A DNA stretch of 64,000 bases, from the NCBI GenBank assembly GCA_017354895.1, contig CP071497.1, forward strand, positions 2,976,001 to 3,040,000, written 5' to 3'. Numbering within the stretch: position 1 is the first letter of the stretch; the number at the start of each line of letters is the position of its first letter. The notes under the pieces are model-generated. The model saw nothing but the letters and a program-made list of their open reading frames with translations, made no database searches and had not been told where the DNA came from. Of the stretch, positions 44,081 through 54,836 are shown in pieces. The translations under genes and the position numbers were made by a program. This DNA comes from Podospora comata. Taxonomy: Eukaryota; Ascomycota; Sordariomycetes; Sordariales; Podosporaceae.

Positions 44081-46036
44081 TCACTGCCTCGGAACATAGC
44101 TCAGCCCTCCAGGTTCTCTTGGTGTGAACACGGCGTTGAACGTCCCAGCCTTCAAGATCAAGTTGTCCTTCGACTCCGAGTAGATCCTCTTTCCGTCCTC
44201 ACCTGACGCAAAGTTCCAGGTATAGCTGTAGACGGTGTAGGCCAACACAAGTCGAACAACGGCCATGCCCATTCTCTTTCCAACACAATTGTTTGGTCCA
44301 ACCAACCACGGAATGAACGCCTCACGGTCCTTTACAAACTTTGCTTGATCCAGCCATCTCTCCGGTTTGAACTCTTCGGGCGCCAGGTAAAACTCTTCGC
44401 TTCGATGAAGCGCGTATCCCGGCACTCGAACAGCTACACCGCCTGGAATGTGAATACCGTTCACCGTGATCCCCTCAGGTGGGGTAAGTCTCGGTCCGTT
44501 ATTGGCCACGGGATTGTCTAGCCTCATCGTCTGCAGCGCTTGTGTTAGTGCAAAGTTAACAGAGGGACCAGCCGGTCACCAGCAAGCCAGACGGGACTGT
44601 ATGGACACACCTCATTAATAAGTGCATCCAGAAGCGGGATCTTGGAGAGGTCTCGGTCTGTGAATTCCTCTGGGATAGTCTCGCCGTAGACCTTCTTGAT
44701 GTGGGAATGAAGGAGATCCTGATAGACTCGATGGCGGGCGAGGTGGTAGAAGAGATATGAAAGCACCACGCCGATGGTGTCACTGAGCAGAGGTTAGTTG
44801 ACTGGAAAGAAAGGTATGAGGCTGAAAGAAACTTACGTAGCCCCAATCAAGACCAAAGCCGAGTCTGAATAAAAGACATTCTTGTTGAAAAAGGCAATCG
44901 GCTTCTCTGATCTCATGTCATCCAAAAAGTGCTGCAGGATGTCCCCTTTGTTGCTGTCTTCTTCCTGTTGTCGTGCACTTTTGTCAGTAACCCCGGTCGA
45001 AGATCAGTCACTGCCAAGACAAACCCACCGCAGCCCTCCGATCAGCCATCTCCATTGTCAACTGATCAAACTCCGCCGACTCCTTTCCCAAGTTCAGATC
45101 CTTAGCAATGCTCAACGGCCAGCAAAGCTCCCCCGTTCGTCCAAACTGCCCAAACAAGCTCTCCAGCAAATGCAGCATCCTGTTCTCCTCCCCAGCCTCA
45201 ATACTCCTAAACTCATAGCTGAACCCAACCTTGCCCATGTGATCAAACGGGATCAGCAGCGAGAACAACGAAGTGTTGATCGGTTGACCGTTAAAGCTTG
45301 CAATCTTGTTCAACCATCGATGACAGACTTCTCGTGTTTTGGGCTCGTGGATCGCGAGGGCTATTTCATGTCAGTCCCACATCCTGCCACCAACACCGAG
45401 AGACTTACCCTTGGTGGTAAACGCCCTCTCCCAAATCTTCCTTCTCGGCCCATGCTCCTCCCTGGTAAGCACAGAGTTGAGATTATGCGCCCCCTTGAAG
45501 TGAATCACATCGTATATGCCCGCGTTCAACTTGCGGCATCCGCTGTCTCTGGCATGAATCTTTTGTATCCCCTCTACACTCAACATAAACACCTCGTTGG
45601 GTGCGATGCGCACAAAGTTGCCATATTTTTTGAAGAGTTTTGTTTGCTCGAGGTGCATTTGACCATTGCGCGCGGTGTATGGACCGTATAGCTTTGTTAT
45701 TTTTGCGAGAAACGGGCCCGGTATGTGTCGGAGGGGGTGGAAGAAGAGCCGGTAGGTGATTATGCTAGTGAATAGGGTGGTCAGGTACGAGAGGGCAATG
45801 GCTGTGGAGGTGATCAGACCGGGGAAAACGCCGAGCTGAGTGATTGAGTAGGCTGTTAGGCATAGGAAGGTGGTCAAGTGGACGAGAAAAATGCGCAGTG
45901 CCGAGGTATCGTGAAAGCCGCGGATGAAGTAGAGGGTGTGGGAGAGAAAGCCAGTGGCAGAGGCCAGTAGGCAAGGGATGACAAGGTCGAGCTTGTCAGG
46001 TTTTGGGAAGAGGGGTCGTTGAACGAAGTAATCCAT
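44081..46036 (-). CDS. Cytochrome P450 with multi-helix N-terminus
   Basis: Membrane-bound heme monooxygenase. Exons 46036-45409, 45360-45029, 44964-44837, 44782-44611 and 44530-44081 give 569 residues. The N-terminus has about three hydrophobic helices (residues about 15-90) before the proline hinge IPGPFLAKITKLYGP. I-helix GATDTIG, ExxR (ETMR) formed across the last intron, EEFKPERW and the heme loop FIPWLVGPNNCVGKRM (Cys near 502) are present. In the heme loop the usual Arg before the Cys is Asn. The ATG at 46102 in the same frame is an alternative start adding 22 residues; I prefer 46036 because the anchor begins soon after. The third intron acceptor was set at GAAGAAGAC because a CTGAC branch site precedes it and phase is kept. 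The CYP family is not assigned. Confidence 0.9.
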
Positions 46037-47829
46037 GATCACGGCTGTTTGTGGAGAGGACAACAGGTTTGAAGACTCAGGTAGAACATGGCAGTGAGGC
46101 ATGTGTGTGTGACCGCGGACTCATATGTGTTTTCGAAAGCCATCACACTGGAACGGAGCGGCGTTTGGCACGCTCGGCTTTACTGTGTCATCCCCGATGA
46201 TCGATCTTGCAGATTGGAAATACGGGTTCCACCTGCATGTTGCTGAGGTGAGCGTTTCGTCCGGCGAGCTTGGTTCTGTTGTCAGCAAGTGCGTGATTGG
46301 CCATGTTCTGTTGATGGATGTCATCTCGAAGGTAATGTGGCATTGAACTGTGGGGGGTGGACAGCAAGGCCTTGTTATCTTGGCAGATCACCACATCAAC
46401 TCTGGCAGTTTCATGCAAGTTCGGATAGATGAAGAAGCCACGCCTCTTCAAAAATCAGCATGTGATAATCCCAAAGATAGTTTGGTTCAAAGGTGCTGTA
46501 TCTGGTTCATTGGGCTCGGATCTGTCAAAGCTAACCTCAGGTCTAACCGGCGAAAGACTGTGGACTCGTCCTCGAGATCAACTAGAAAGTTTGGTTGGAA
46601 TCACAGTAGCAGGCATAATATCTTGGATAGACCTATTTTCAGAACAGATCTCCTTACAAGCCTGTCAGCAAAGAACCATGTGAATGGTGGTTCAAGGGAC
46701 CTTGCTCCCCACTGTGCCAAGTCTCTTGCTAACAACATGGCCAAGTCATACAGCTTGTACACTTGGATAGAGCTCTGCTGGTAAGTGTGCCGGTGACTTG
46801 GTGCGCTCCAAATTTTACGCATAGAGATTAAGTGCTGATGCTGCAGTGGGTCATCCGTATTAGCATTTCTCAGCCATCACAGATTCCTCAATTCGTTGAG
46901 GCTTTATATTTCAACCTGCTTATACGACTGTGACACCGCATGCCACCAAGTGAGAGGTCAGTCCACTCCATGCTTCTCCTTTCATGTTGCAAAAAGGAAA
47001 GGTGATGTCAACTCTCGACCATGAGACAGGATAGAGGCAAATGCGTGGCCTCGGTGCTGAGCGTGGGAACGCATTGGCGTTTGGGAGTAAGACACACAAT
47101 ATGTAGGTAATCTGTGCCTGATGTGGTACCCGTGAAGTTGATCCCCAGGACTCATCGGTTCAAACCTTTGCAGATCCCACAATACCTAACACGTGCTTCC
47201 GCCCAAGAGAAAAGAATGAGCAGGTAGCTAGTGTGTTGGGTTTCATTGCTGGGGATGGGAGGGAGTTGCCTCGCTCTTGACCCCACCTTCCCGACCTTGA
47301 TGCCAGCGGCTCAACTGCCGGTTAAGAACGGGGAAGCATGGACTGCAGGCTGGGCATGCAGCTAGATGCCAATATCATGACATGTATGTAACACAACGAC
47401 TGGACTGCACGCACAAACTGCAACCATTCCCTCATTCCATGTCACACAGGCTTCGGCAATGAATGATTAGCGCTATATCGACTAGCAATCTTCACCTATT
47501 ATATGCCGTTGTAGACGCCGTAGGCTCTTTTGTACGAGCGTCGCGAGCTCCAGAAGTAGGAGCCTGCATGAAACTATATGTATGCTTCATACTTCTGTGT
47601 CGCCATCCCGTCCATTGAGATATCACCCACCGTGTAACATGTAAATCATGTCGACGAAGATACCTATGCGGATTGGCCATCTCCGGACCCTTCTTCTTGG
47701 ATCCAAGTAGCAGTTCTAACCCCGCACTATGGACATAAGGGTACAAGAAGCTGACATTCACACCTGGATTTTACTCGCAGACGGAGCAACTCCATCCAAG
47801 GTCTCACACCACCGTCGAGTGCAAACGCA
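46037..47829. other. Long divergent spacer between two P450 genes
   Basis: About 1.8 kb. A 144-codon open frame at 46350-46784 has no recognisable feature and is not called. No repeat family is seen. It holds the promoters of both P450 genes. Confidence 0.45.
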
Positions 47830-49688
47830 ATGGACTTCCTTATCGACGCAGAGCTGAGCAACAGTACTATCCTCGGACTAGCGGCAGCATCCTTTGTTAT
47901 CTGGTATGTTGTGACGGCTTTCACAGCTTGGTATCGTCTCCGCCACCTTCCAGGGCCCACGCTGGCCAAGTTCTCCTTCTTGTGGCAAGCCCATACTATC
48001 GTAACACAACAGGTGTCCTCGCGCTATATCAACCTCCGAGAATATGGTCCTCTCGTGGTCGTAGCGCCCGGCACGGTTGTCACTAATGATCCGGATGTTC
48101 TCCGCGAGATTTCGGCGGCTAGATCGACATATAAGCGTTCTTTCTGGTACGCCGGTGCCAAGTTCACACACGACACTGACAGTATGGGAACCCAAGTGGA
48201 CACTGCTGCTCACGACATACTCAAGGCAAAGACAGCAGGGCCCTACGCTGGCCGTGAAACTGAAGGTGGCCTAGAGAGGGCTGTTGATGCTCAGCTTGTC
48301 CGCCTGGTCGACCTCATCCGCCGGAAATATCTCTCCACTCCCAACGAGCTTCGCTCCATTGACTTTGCCAAGCTGTCAAGATGCTTCACCATGGATGTCA
48401 TCTCGGGTTTGGTATTCGGAAAGCCGTGGGGTCATCTTGATGAGGTGAGAAATGATTTTGAACGGGGCTTGAAGTTTCCAAGTTCTGTTGCCCCTCAGAG
48501 ACCTGACTTACCTAACCATGATTTCACCAGGGCGAGGACGTTCTAGGGTGGATAGGGACTATGGACAAGCTTCTGCCTATGATGTCAGTGGGGCTTGAAC
48601 TCCCTGCCCTTCGGGACATTATGATACCAAAGTACGGACTTTTGCGCTGGTTCGGACCAAAGACCAGTGACAGATCTGGGTTGGGGGTCGTTATGAAGTA
48701 GGTCATCTCGTCTCATGTCCAAGCATCACCCCCACACCGGGATGAATCCATCGGGTCTAACATTGTCGCTACCGAAATAGACATGTCAATGAAACCATTC
48801 GAGAGCGGTTTCAAAACAAGGACAAGCCCACCAAAGACATGATGGTGAGTAGCAGCTACCGACTGTCATGGATTTATCTAATGTATCTCTGCAGGGCGGG
48901 TTCATTCGCAACGGCATGACCAGAAGTGAATGCGAAGGAGAGGCCATCCTTGCTGTCCTTGCAGGTAATGATACAACGGCAGTAGGTCCAACTCCCATGC
49001 GCTTGAAAGTGTATTGCGCTGACGAGATCTAGAGCACGATTCGGTCGTCCATGCTCTATCTCATGGCCACGCCGCATGCCTATGCCCGGTTCAAAAAGGA
49101 GATCAAAGAGGCCGTCGAACAGGGCAAGGTCTCGAGTCCGATCACCAACGAGGAGGCCCAGAAGTTGCCTTACACGCAGGCCGTCATGTATGAAACCTTC
49201 CGCATTGGTAACGCCGTCACATTCGGCCATTACAAAGTAGTTCCAAGGGGAGGCGATACGCTTGCTGGCTACTACTTGCCTGGTGGGACAAATATTGGCC
49301 ACAACACTTTGGGGTTGACGCACAACAAGAAAATCTTTGGAGAGGATGCTGATATATTTCGGCCGGAGCGCTTCCTCGACTGCCGGGCGGATCAGAAGAC
49401 AGGAATGATGCGAGCATTGGAGATAATTTGGGGTGGTGGCCGATGGACATGTGCGGGTAAAAATGTGGCCTTGATTGAGTTGAACAAGACCGCTTTTGAG
49501 GTAAGACTTTCCGAGGCAATCAAGACGTACATGTTTGAGAGATTGCTGACAAAGGTCGATAGTTGATGAGACACTTTGACTTTCAGGTTGTGAATGTCCA
49601 CAACCCAGTCAAAGAAAGGGCCTACATTTCAAAACTACATGACGACATGTTTGTCAGGATTTCCGAGGCGGATTGGAGCTGTATTTGA
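47830..49688 (+). CDS. Cytochrome P450, pisatin demethylase-like
   Basis: Membrane-bound heme monooxygenase. Exons 47830-48444, 48531-48697, 48781-48844, 48895-48981, 49033-49500 and 49587-49688 give 500 residues. One N-terminal membrane helix (about 14-32) precedes RHLPGPTLAKFS. The QVDTAAHDILKAKTAGPYAG block is like pisatin demethylase-type P450s. I-helix LAGNDTTAST, ExxR (YETFR) and the ADIFRPERFLD region are present. The heme loop is IWGGGRWTCAGK (Cys near 451): the usual Phe that starts FxxGxRxC is Trp. The last exon is short and ends SEADWSCI. It is the far member of the 37-50 kb oxidative group; whether it is co-regulated is unknown. Confidence 0.9.
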
Positions 49689-50101
49689 ACGTGATTGCAG
49701 GGATTTTCAGGGAGGCAACCTTTGAGTAACAAAGTGAAATGAGATGCTTTTTTGTGTTGAAGTACATGTCCCAGTGAAGTGGAAGGTTGTATGATGTCGC
49801 TGGAGCCTATGATGATGCCGCCGAGCCTATGAGTGCAGGGCGAGCCTGGATCATCCAACTGCCTTGATCCGCCAAGTCGGCGTCGACAGCAAAGCTCTTG
49901 CGGTGCCTGTCCCAGCCATCAGCCATCTGTCACTCAGCCCACAACACACTCTCCATTGCGACAACAACCCAATTTTCGGGTATCCGAGCATCGAAACTAC
50001 CACCAGATTTCAGGCATGTATTTCTTGTCTTGTATTTGTTCAAATATAAGAATCCCAGCTAACTCAACTACTCAAAGAACCTGCACCCAGCAAAATTCCC
50101 A
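49689..50101. other. Intergenic spacer
   Basis: About 410 bp between the P450 and a small gene on the same strand. Nothing recognised. Confidence 0.4.
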
Positions 50102-50429
50102 ATGTTCCGCCGGATCCGCAACCGCCTTTTGCGCCGCCCAGCTATCGAGCCGGAGCCACCTTTGCTTGATGATGAAGAACCTGGTACGTCTACATGATCC
50201 GTTCAGACTTTTTCTTTAAACATGAGCTAACCGGTTAATGCCAGCATGGGCGTTTATCAGAAACATGATTCGTCAACGCGTTATAATCATTGCCATGCGT
50301 CTGGGCTGCGACATGAACAATGTTCCCAACCTCGTTGCTGCTATGCAGATCGCGGACATATTGTTCGACATTGTTCGCCTCAGGGCAAACCAGCTGGGAT
50401 ATGAAAGACCTCTTTGGGTACCTATTTAG
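50102..50429 (+). CDS. Small hypothetical protein
   Basis: Two exons, 50102-50183 and 50245-50429, give 88 residues. The N-terminus is strongly basic (MFRRIRNRLLRRP), followed by an acidic patch (LLDDEEP) and a predicted helix with hydrophobic face (RQRVIIIAMRLG, then VAAMQIADILFDIVRL). The intron has canonical GT..AG ends and joins the frames exactly. The basic amphipathic start could be a mitochondrial presequence, which is inference. No family is recognised. Confidence 0.5.
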
Positions 50430-51594
50430 ATGGAGGAGTGATCATGAATATCAGGGAAGTGAGAGGGAAGACTTCGGTGATAGTTAAGGTCAACCAGAAC
50501 AATGAGGCCACGTATCGTGAGATTTGACAGGAAATATATGCTAGCCTTTCCCGTCCTTAGTCAGGGCCTTCTTTTGACCTTCTACTTCATTCACCCCTGA
50601 CGTCTGTGGGCTGTCCCCTTTCTGTCCCCCCTTTGTTAACCGCAGCTTCCATGATTATAACTGTTTCGAGATGTTCCAAAGTGTGAAGCGGCCATTCCAT
50701 GCATCAAGATCATCGACTAGAGCAACCTCACATAAATTAATTCTCAATGCGTAGCTACCCCTCCTCATTTTCACGGAGCTAAGTGCGTCGGATTCTGGAT
50801 GCCCTACTGTCGTTGCTTCTGACCCAAATTACATCGATCATGCTACACGCGTGTTGGATTCCAAAGACGACACTATTCCTCAGTGTCGAATCTTGGTCTT
50901 GGGCTTCACCTAAGGAACCAGTCTTGAACTGCCTCTTCTCCCTTACCATAAAATAGCTGCGACCCTACCTGGTAAAGTAGGTTAACATGCCTTGAAGGGT
51001 AGTCCATAGGCCTTTAGCTAGTTTATAGGCCTTCAAAGATAGTTAGCAGGCCTTCAAAAACAGTTAAGAGGCCTTCGGAAATATTTAAAAGGGCTATTGC
51101 CTACCTTTCAAAGTAGAGTTTATGATATAATATGGGTTAACTTACTTTTACGTATCCACTATTTTGTGGTGAGGAAGCTCTTCTATAAAAGTGCATATTG
51201 TTTCAGCTGACTTTTGTGTTTCTTATTTACATGGGGCTGAGAGCTGATTCGGTAGGCCAGCGAGTAAAAGCTGAACAATGGATGCATCAAGGAACCAATC
51301 ACTAACTGCAGTCTGGATACGTACAATCATTGGCTGCCTAACCAATTATCAACTCCAAATGTTTCTCTTATCCTTGAGGCACTCCTGGGTATCATTTCCT
51401 GTTATGTGGATGGTAACCAGCCATCAACATTATCCATATCTGCTCCGTCATAGGGTAGGTATCAGAAAGAACACTGTGCAAGAATCCCAAAGCAATTTCC
51501 GGGACAGTTCTTGCTCACAATCAGGTTGTTGCTCAAGCACAAATACTATCAAAAACCACAACATCGCTCATTGAGCGGCAGTCTCTGTTGGGCT
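50430..51594. other. Intergenic spacer with 21-bp repeat tract
   Basis: About 1.2 kb; repeat tract 4 lies at about 50990-51095. No gene supported. Confidence 0.45.
50990..51095. repeat. Degenerate 21-bp tandem repeat, tract 4
   Basis: Four to five units such as AGGCCTTCAAAGATAGTTAGC, AGGCCTTCAAAAACAGTTAAG and AGGCCTTCGGAAATATTTAAA. Same orientation as the tract at 31670; the best three units stay open in one frame (RPSKIVS-like heptads). Confidence 0.7.
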
Positions 51595-52489
51595 ATGGAA
51601 GTCCTCAAATTCCAGGCAATCGTCTTCGACAAGCTCAACGAAGAAGACCTCTACAGCGGCATCGGCCTAGGCTCCACCCCCCTCCTCCTCAATCTCCTCA
51701 AACTCCCCCTCTCCAACCCCTCCCAATTCGCCGTCCTCTCCTGGCGCTGGGACGGCGACCTCGCCACCCGTGGCTACAAAAACATCACCCGAGTCATCCA
51801 ATCAGCCAAAAGACTAAACATCCAATACCTCTTCCTCGACATCATTCATCTCCATCGACCAACCCCCCTCCAGAGAAGCCCTCATCCAACAAGTAGTCTC
51901 CTTCTCCTCCCTCTACAAAACCATCCCAGTGATTGCTGTCTACCTAGGCCAGGGCGCTTTTATACACGCTAATATGTACCGCCCTTGGATCTTGCATGAG
52001 ATACAACTGTGCAGGTACAATCCTACTAGGATTATTCCTTGACATGGCTGTTGGGGGCCGGGTGCCATGGGAGCAGGACGAGCTTGAGGCTCGGTTTGGG
52101 GGTCTGTGGTCGAAGGGGTTTTTGAAGTCAATTATTGGAGTGCCGTGCAAGAAGATTGGGATAACGTGCGTGGCAGATTTTAGGTATATCATACCGCGGT
52201 ACTCACCACCCTTGCTCAGGGCGTATGAGAAGTTCAGTCAGAATGATTATCTGCTTACAGTTGCACTTCTTTGCGATCTGGAGGTATCCTTACGGGATGA
52301 GCTGTTTTGGAATGCTGGTGCCGTGGGTTATGACCGTTATAGGTTTGAGGAGGTTATCGAGGAAAGTTTGGATCCTGAGTGGGACCGCGAATGCACATAC
52401 TACGGGAGTTTTCTGGATGGAACTCAGGTTGGGGTTTGTAAGAGGGTTGTGAAACAGGCCAAGGTTTCGAGTAAGAACGCTCTTTGGTA
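51595..52489 (+). pseudogene. HET-domain-like gene, broken
   Basis: A region coding for a HET-like N-terminal part starts at 51595 (MEVLKFQAIVFDKLNEEDLY): FAVLSWRWDGDLATRG and QYLFLDII resemble the conserved LSYxW and LWIDxxCIDQ blocks of fungal heterokaryon-incompatibility domains. Coding signal then changes frame at least twice (around 51845 and 52020) without splice signals that would explain it. It resumes in a long frame to 52489, with LDMAVGGRVPWEQDELEARF and VGYDRYRFEEVIEESLD. Codon use is uniform across the pieces, so they look like one former gene. An unrecognised intron near 52015 is possible for the second change. It lies in a gene-poor stretch between the accessory and housekeeping halves of the window. 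Confidence 0.5.
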
Positions 52490-53036
52490 GTACGTGTATG
52501 TGCTCCTTGTTGAGCTAAACGTGGGCCGTGTTATTTTTGAGGCGCTTGGGTTCGGGGGTTTGGAGTGGGAAGAAACTCGGACGAAACTAAAGGGTTGTTC
52601 TTGGAGGGATGGAGGGGATATTGTGTATAGATAGAGGAGAGAAAGAGAGAGAAAACGAGCTGTGTTTGTACTTCTTTGTATTGTGTATCATTGTTTGTTT
52701 CCTCTACCTAACTCGACAGCTACTCGCAACTTGTGGGCGAGACCGACAGCCGCATCTGTGACCCTGGCATAGATACCGCCGTCTTCCTCCATTCTCCAAA
52801 TGAGTACCAGGGAAATATGCCCGAGGAAACCAACCTCAGATCCCCAATCAGATATATAAACGAAGGGATTTGTGCTTGTGTAATGTGCTCCGACGTATGT
52901 CTGTCAAAATGTATGACGGTACAAATGATGGTGCAATGTGTTAGGTACGTCGTAACCCTCCAAACGACTGTGGTATCAAATATTCAACCTCAACCCCCCC
53001 CCTTTCATCCGTCATCTAATTCCTCCTCGCCGTCCG
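52490..53036. other. Intergenic spacer
   Basis: About 550 bp with purine-rich (GAGA) sequence near 52630-52660. No gene supported. Confidence 0.4.
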
Positions 53037-53369
53037 CTAATTTACTCCCTCGCCCTCCCTCTTAACAACCTCATCATCAACAATAGCCTCCTCCACCATA
53101 TTCTCCCGATTTAAATACCTCGTCTCCCTGTAACTCGAAGACACAGAAGAGGTAGTTGTGCTGACGCTGTCTGAGCGCCGAGAGAGGTGGTGTCTTGACA
53201 ATGGCAGGGTGGATTCACTCCGGCCCCTCACAGAAGAGACGCGGATGGGGATGGTGACATAGCTGGCTGTGCTGCCGGGTGTTGTTGTTGGGACGGCGGC
53301 GGCGGAGCTGACGTCGATTTCTAGGGTGCGGTTGCTGCTGCGGCGGTGACTGAGGGCGCGTTGAACCAT
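53037..53369 (-). CDS. Small Ser/Arg-rich hypothetical protein
   Basis: Intronless open frame of 110 residues from ATG at 53369 (MVQRALSHRRSSNRTLEI). It is rich in Ser, Thr and Arg (TLPLSRHHLSRRSDSV, TTTSSVSSSYRETRYL) and ends in an acidic stretch (EEAIVDDEVVKREGEG). No domain, signal peptide or membrane segment is visible; it reads as a disordered protein. The good ATG and consistent codon choice favour a real gene, but it could be spurious. Confidence 0.4.
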   Translation of the reverse strand: MVQRALSHRRSSNRTLEIDVSSAAAVPTTTPGSTASYVTIPIRVSSVRGRSESTLPLSRHHLSRRSDSVSTTTSSVSSSYRETRYLNRENMVEEAIVDDEVVKREGEGVN

Positions 53370-54836
53370 CTTGACTGAGGTGTGTGACAAATTGGGTGTG
53401 GTGGGTTTGTATGTGTGCTTTTATGAGACGTAGGAGGGAGTATAAAGTAGTGTTCAAGATGGCTCAGGTCCAAGTCGAAGAAGAGTCTTTAGTTATCACT
53501 GTTGCTGATTCTGGAAATGTGAGAAAAGTGCGGGCCACCCGCGGGTAGAAGTAGGATTGCGGCGAGCAGCAATGACAAGGTGTTTCTCCACGTTCAGGAA
53601 TGCGTGGAACCTCGGACTCTTGTTTGCCAGTGGCCACCTCTTTCAGGTCGACCTCCACTGCAGGATCGCCAGCCGACGACATGGTTTGATCTTCGACAGT
53701 GGCCTCTACCTTCGACCCGCTCTTATTCTTGCGGAGTAATGTGGGCGGGATGGAACTCTGAGGAATGCTCCCGCTGCGCCGTGCCGCGGGTGTGCCGTTT
53801 CGCTTTGCGCAGCTACCAGGTAGCTGGGTCTCGAGTGCCGGGGCCGGGCCAGGGTGAAACAGTTCTGACGGGTTCGAGAGGGCCGGAATGCTGCTGCATG
53901 ATCTCGCCTGTTTGTGCACTTGAGAGTCGAATACCGTAAAGACCGAATATCATGCCCCGAAAACGAGGAGGCAGTTTGTCTACGATACGGCGATGATCAA
54001 GTGAAAGGCATGAATCGAGATGGTTCTGGCGAAGCAGACTCATTACTTCGACTTGGGACGAACGTGTTGTTATAGATGCTCCAGTGAGGCACTGTCAAGA
54101 ACGTGGTCCTGCTGGTGGCGGCCATGGCTTTGACCCATTTTGCCACCATCAACCCAGCTACTTAGTCATTCCCAGTCTTTCACTATGCCACCATGGTGAA
54201 TCATGAAGTCTTCGGCACGTGCGTTGTTGCGATCGAGAAGAGTTCTAGACCTCTCCACTTGAGCCCCTGATTTTTGGTGACGGCTCTTGAGTTGTCAAGT
54301 TGGACATTTGTTGTTAAGAACTTTGAAACAAAGCAACCCAATATCAACAGTCGCAATCAGAAGGCTCAGCCCCCACGCTCACCCCCACGCTCACCCCCAC
54401 GATCCAAAATCGCGACAGTGGTTGTCAAGATGACAAGTTGTGCGACAAGCCAAGTGCATCCACCCCAGGCCAGGCTGGCCCCCTATCAGCCTTACACCTC
54501 CACGATCTACTGCCGTGAGAAACACTTGATCGCCTTCATGCAGAAACTCCAGATCGACATTGCAGAGGAGACACGTGCCGATTTGTGTTATCGACCAAAA
54601 CAAGAATAGTGGCAAAATGTTGTAATGCTTGCTGAGAAACAAAAGTCAAGATCGACTGTGATGTGATATGCCTGTCATAGTAATACAGCGTGTTATACAG
54701 TTGCTATTCCCATCCAAATGCGCCACAAGTCTCCATGTAGAATGCCCGTCCATTATGCTCCCACCCATTATGCTCCCATCCAGATACGAATCCCGCGTCC
54801 AGTTTTATACACGCCCCAATGAATATGATGTCGAAA
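53370..54836. other. Intergenic spacer
   Basis: About 1.5 kb. Minus-strand open frames at 53464-54043 overlap each other in different frames and have no family features, so no gene is called. A short tandem repeat (CCCCCACGCTCA units) lies near 54370-54402. Confidence 0.4.

Noticed and set aside
46350-46784. 144-codon plus-strand open frame between the P450 genes
   Set aside because: No family features, no signal or membrane segment and no splice-supported context.
47155-47185. B-box-like GGTTCAAACC
   Set aside because: The flanks cannot form a T-stem and there is no A-box upstream.
53464-54043. Overlapping minus-strand open frames
   Set aside because: Overlap in different frames with no domain and no convincing splice joins.
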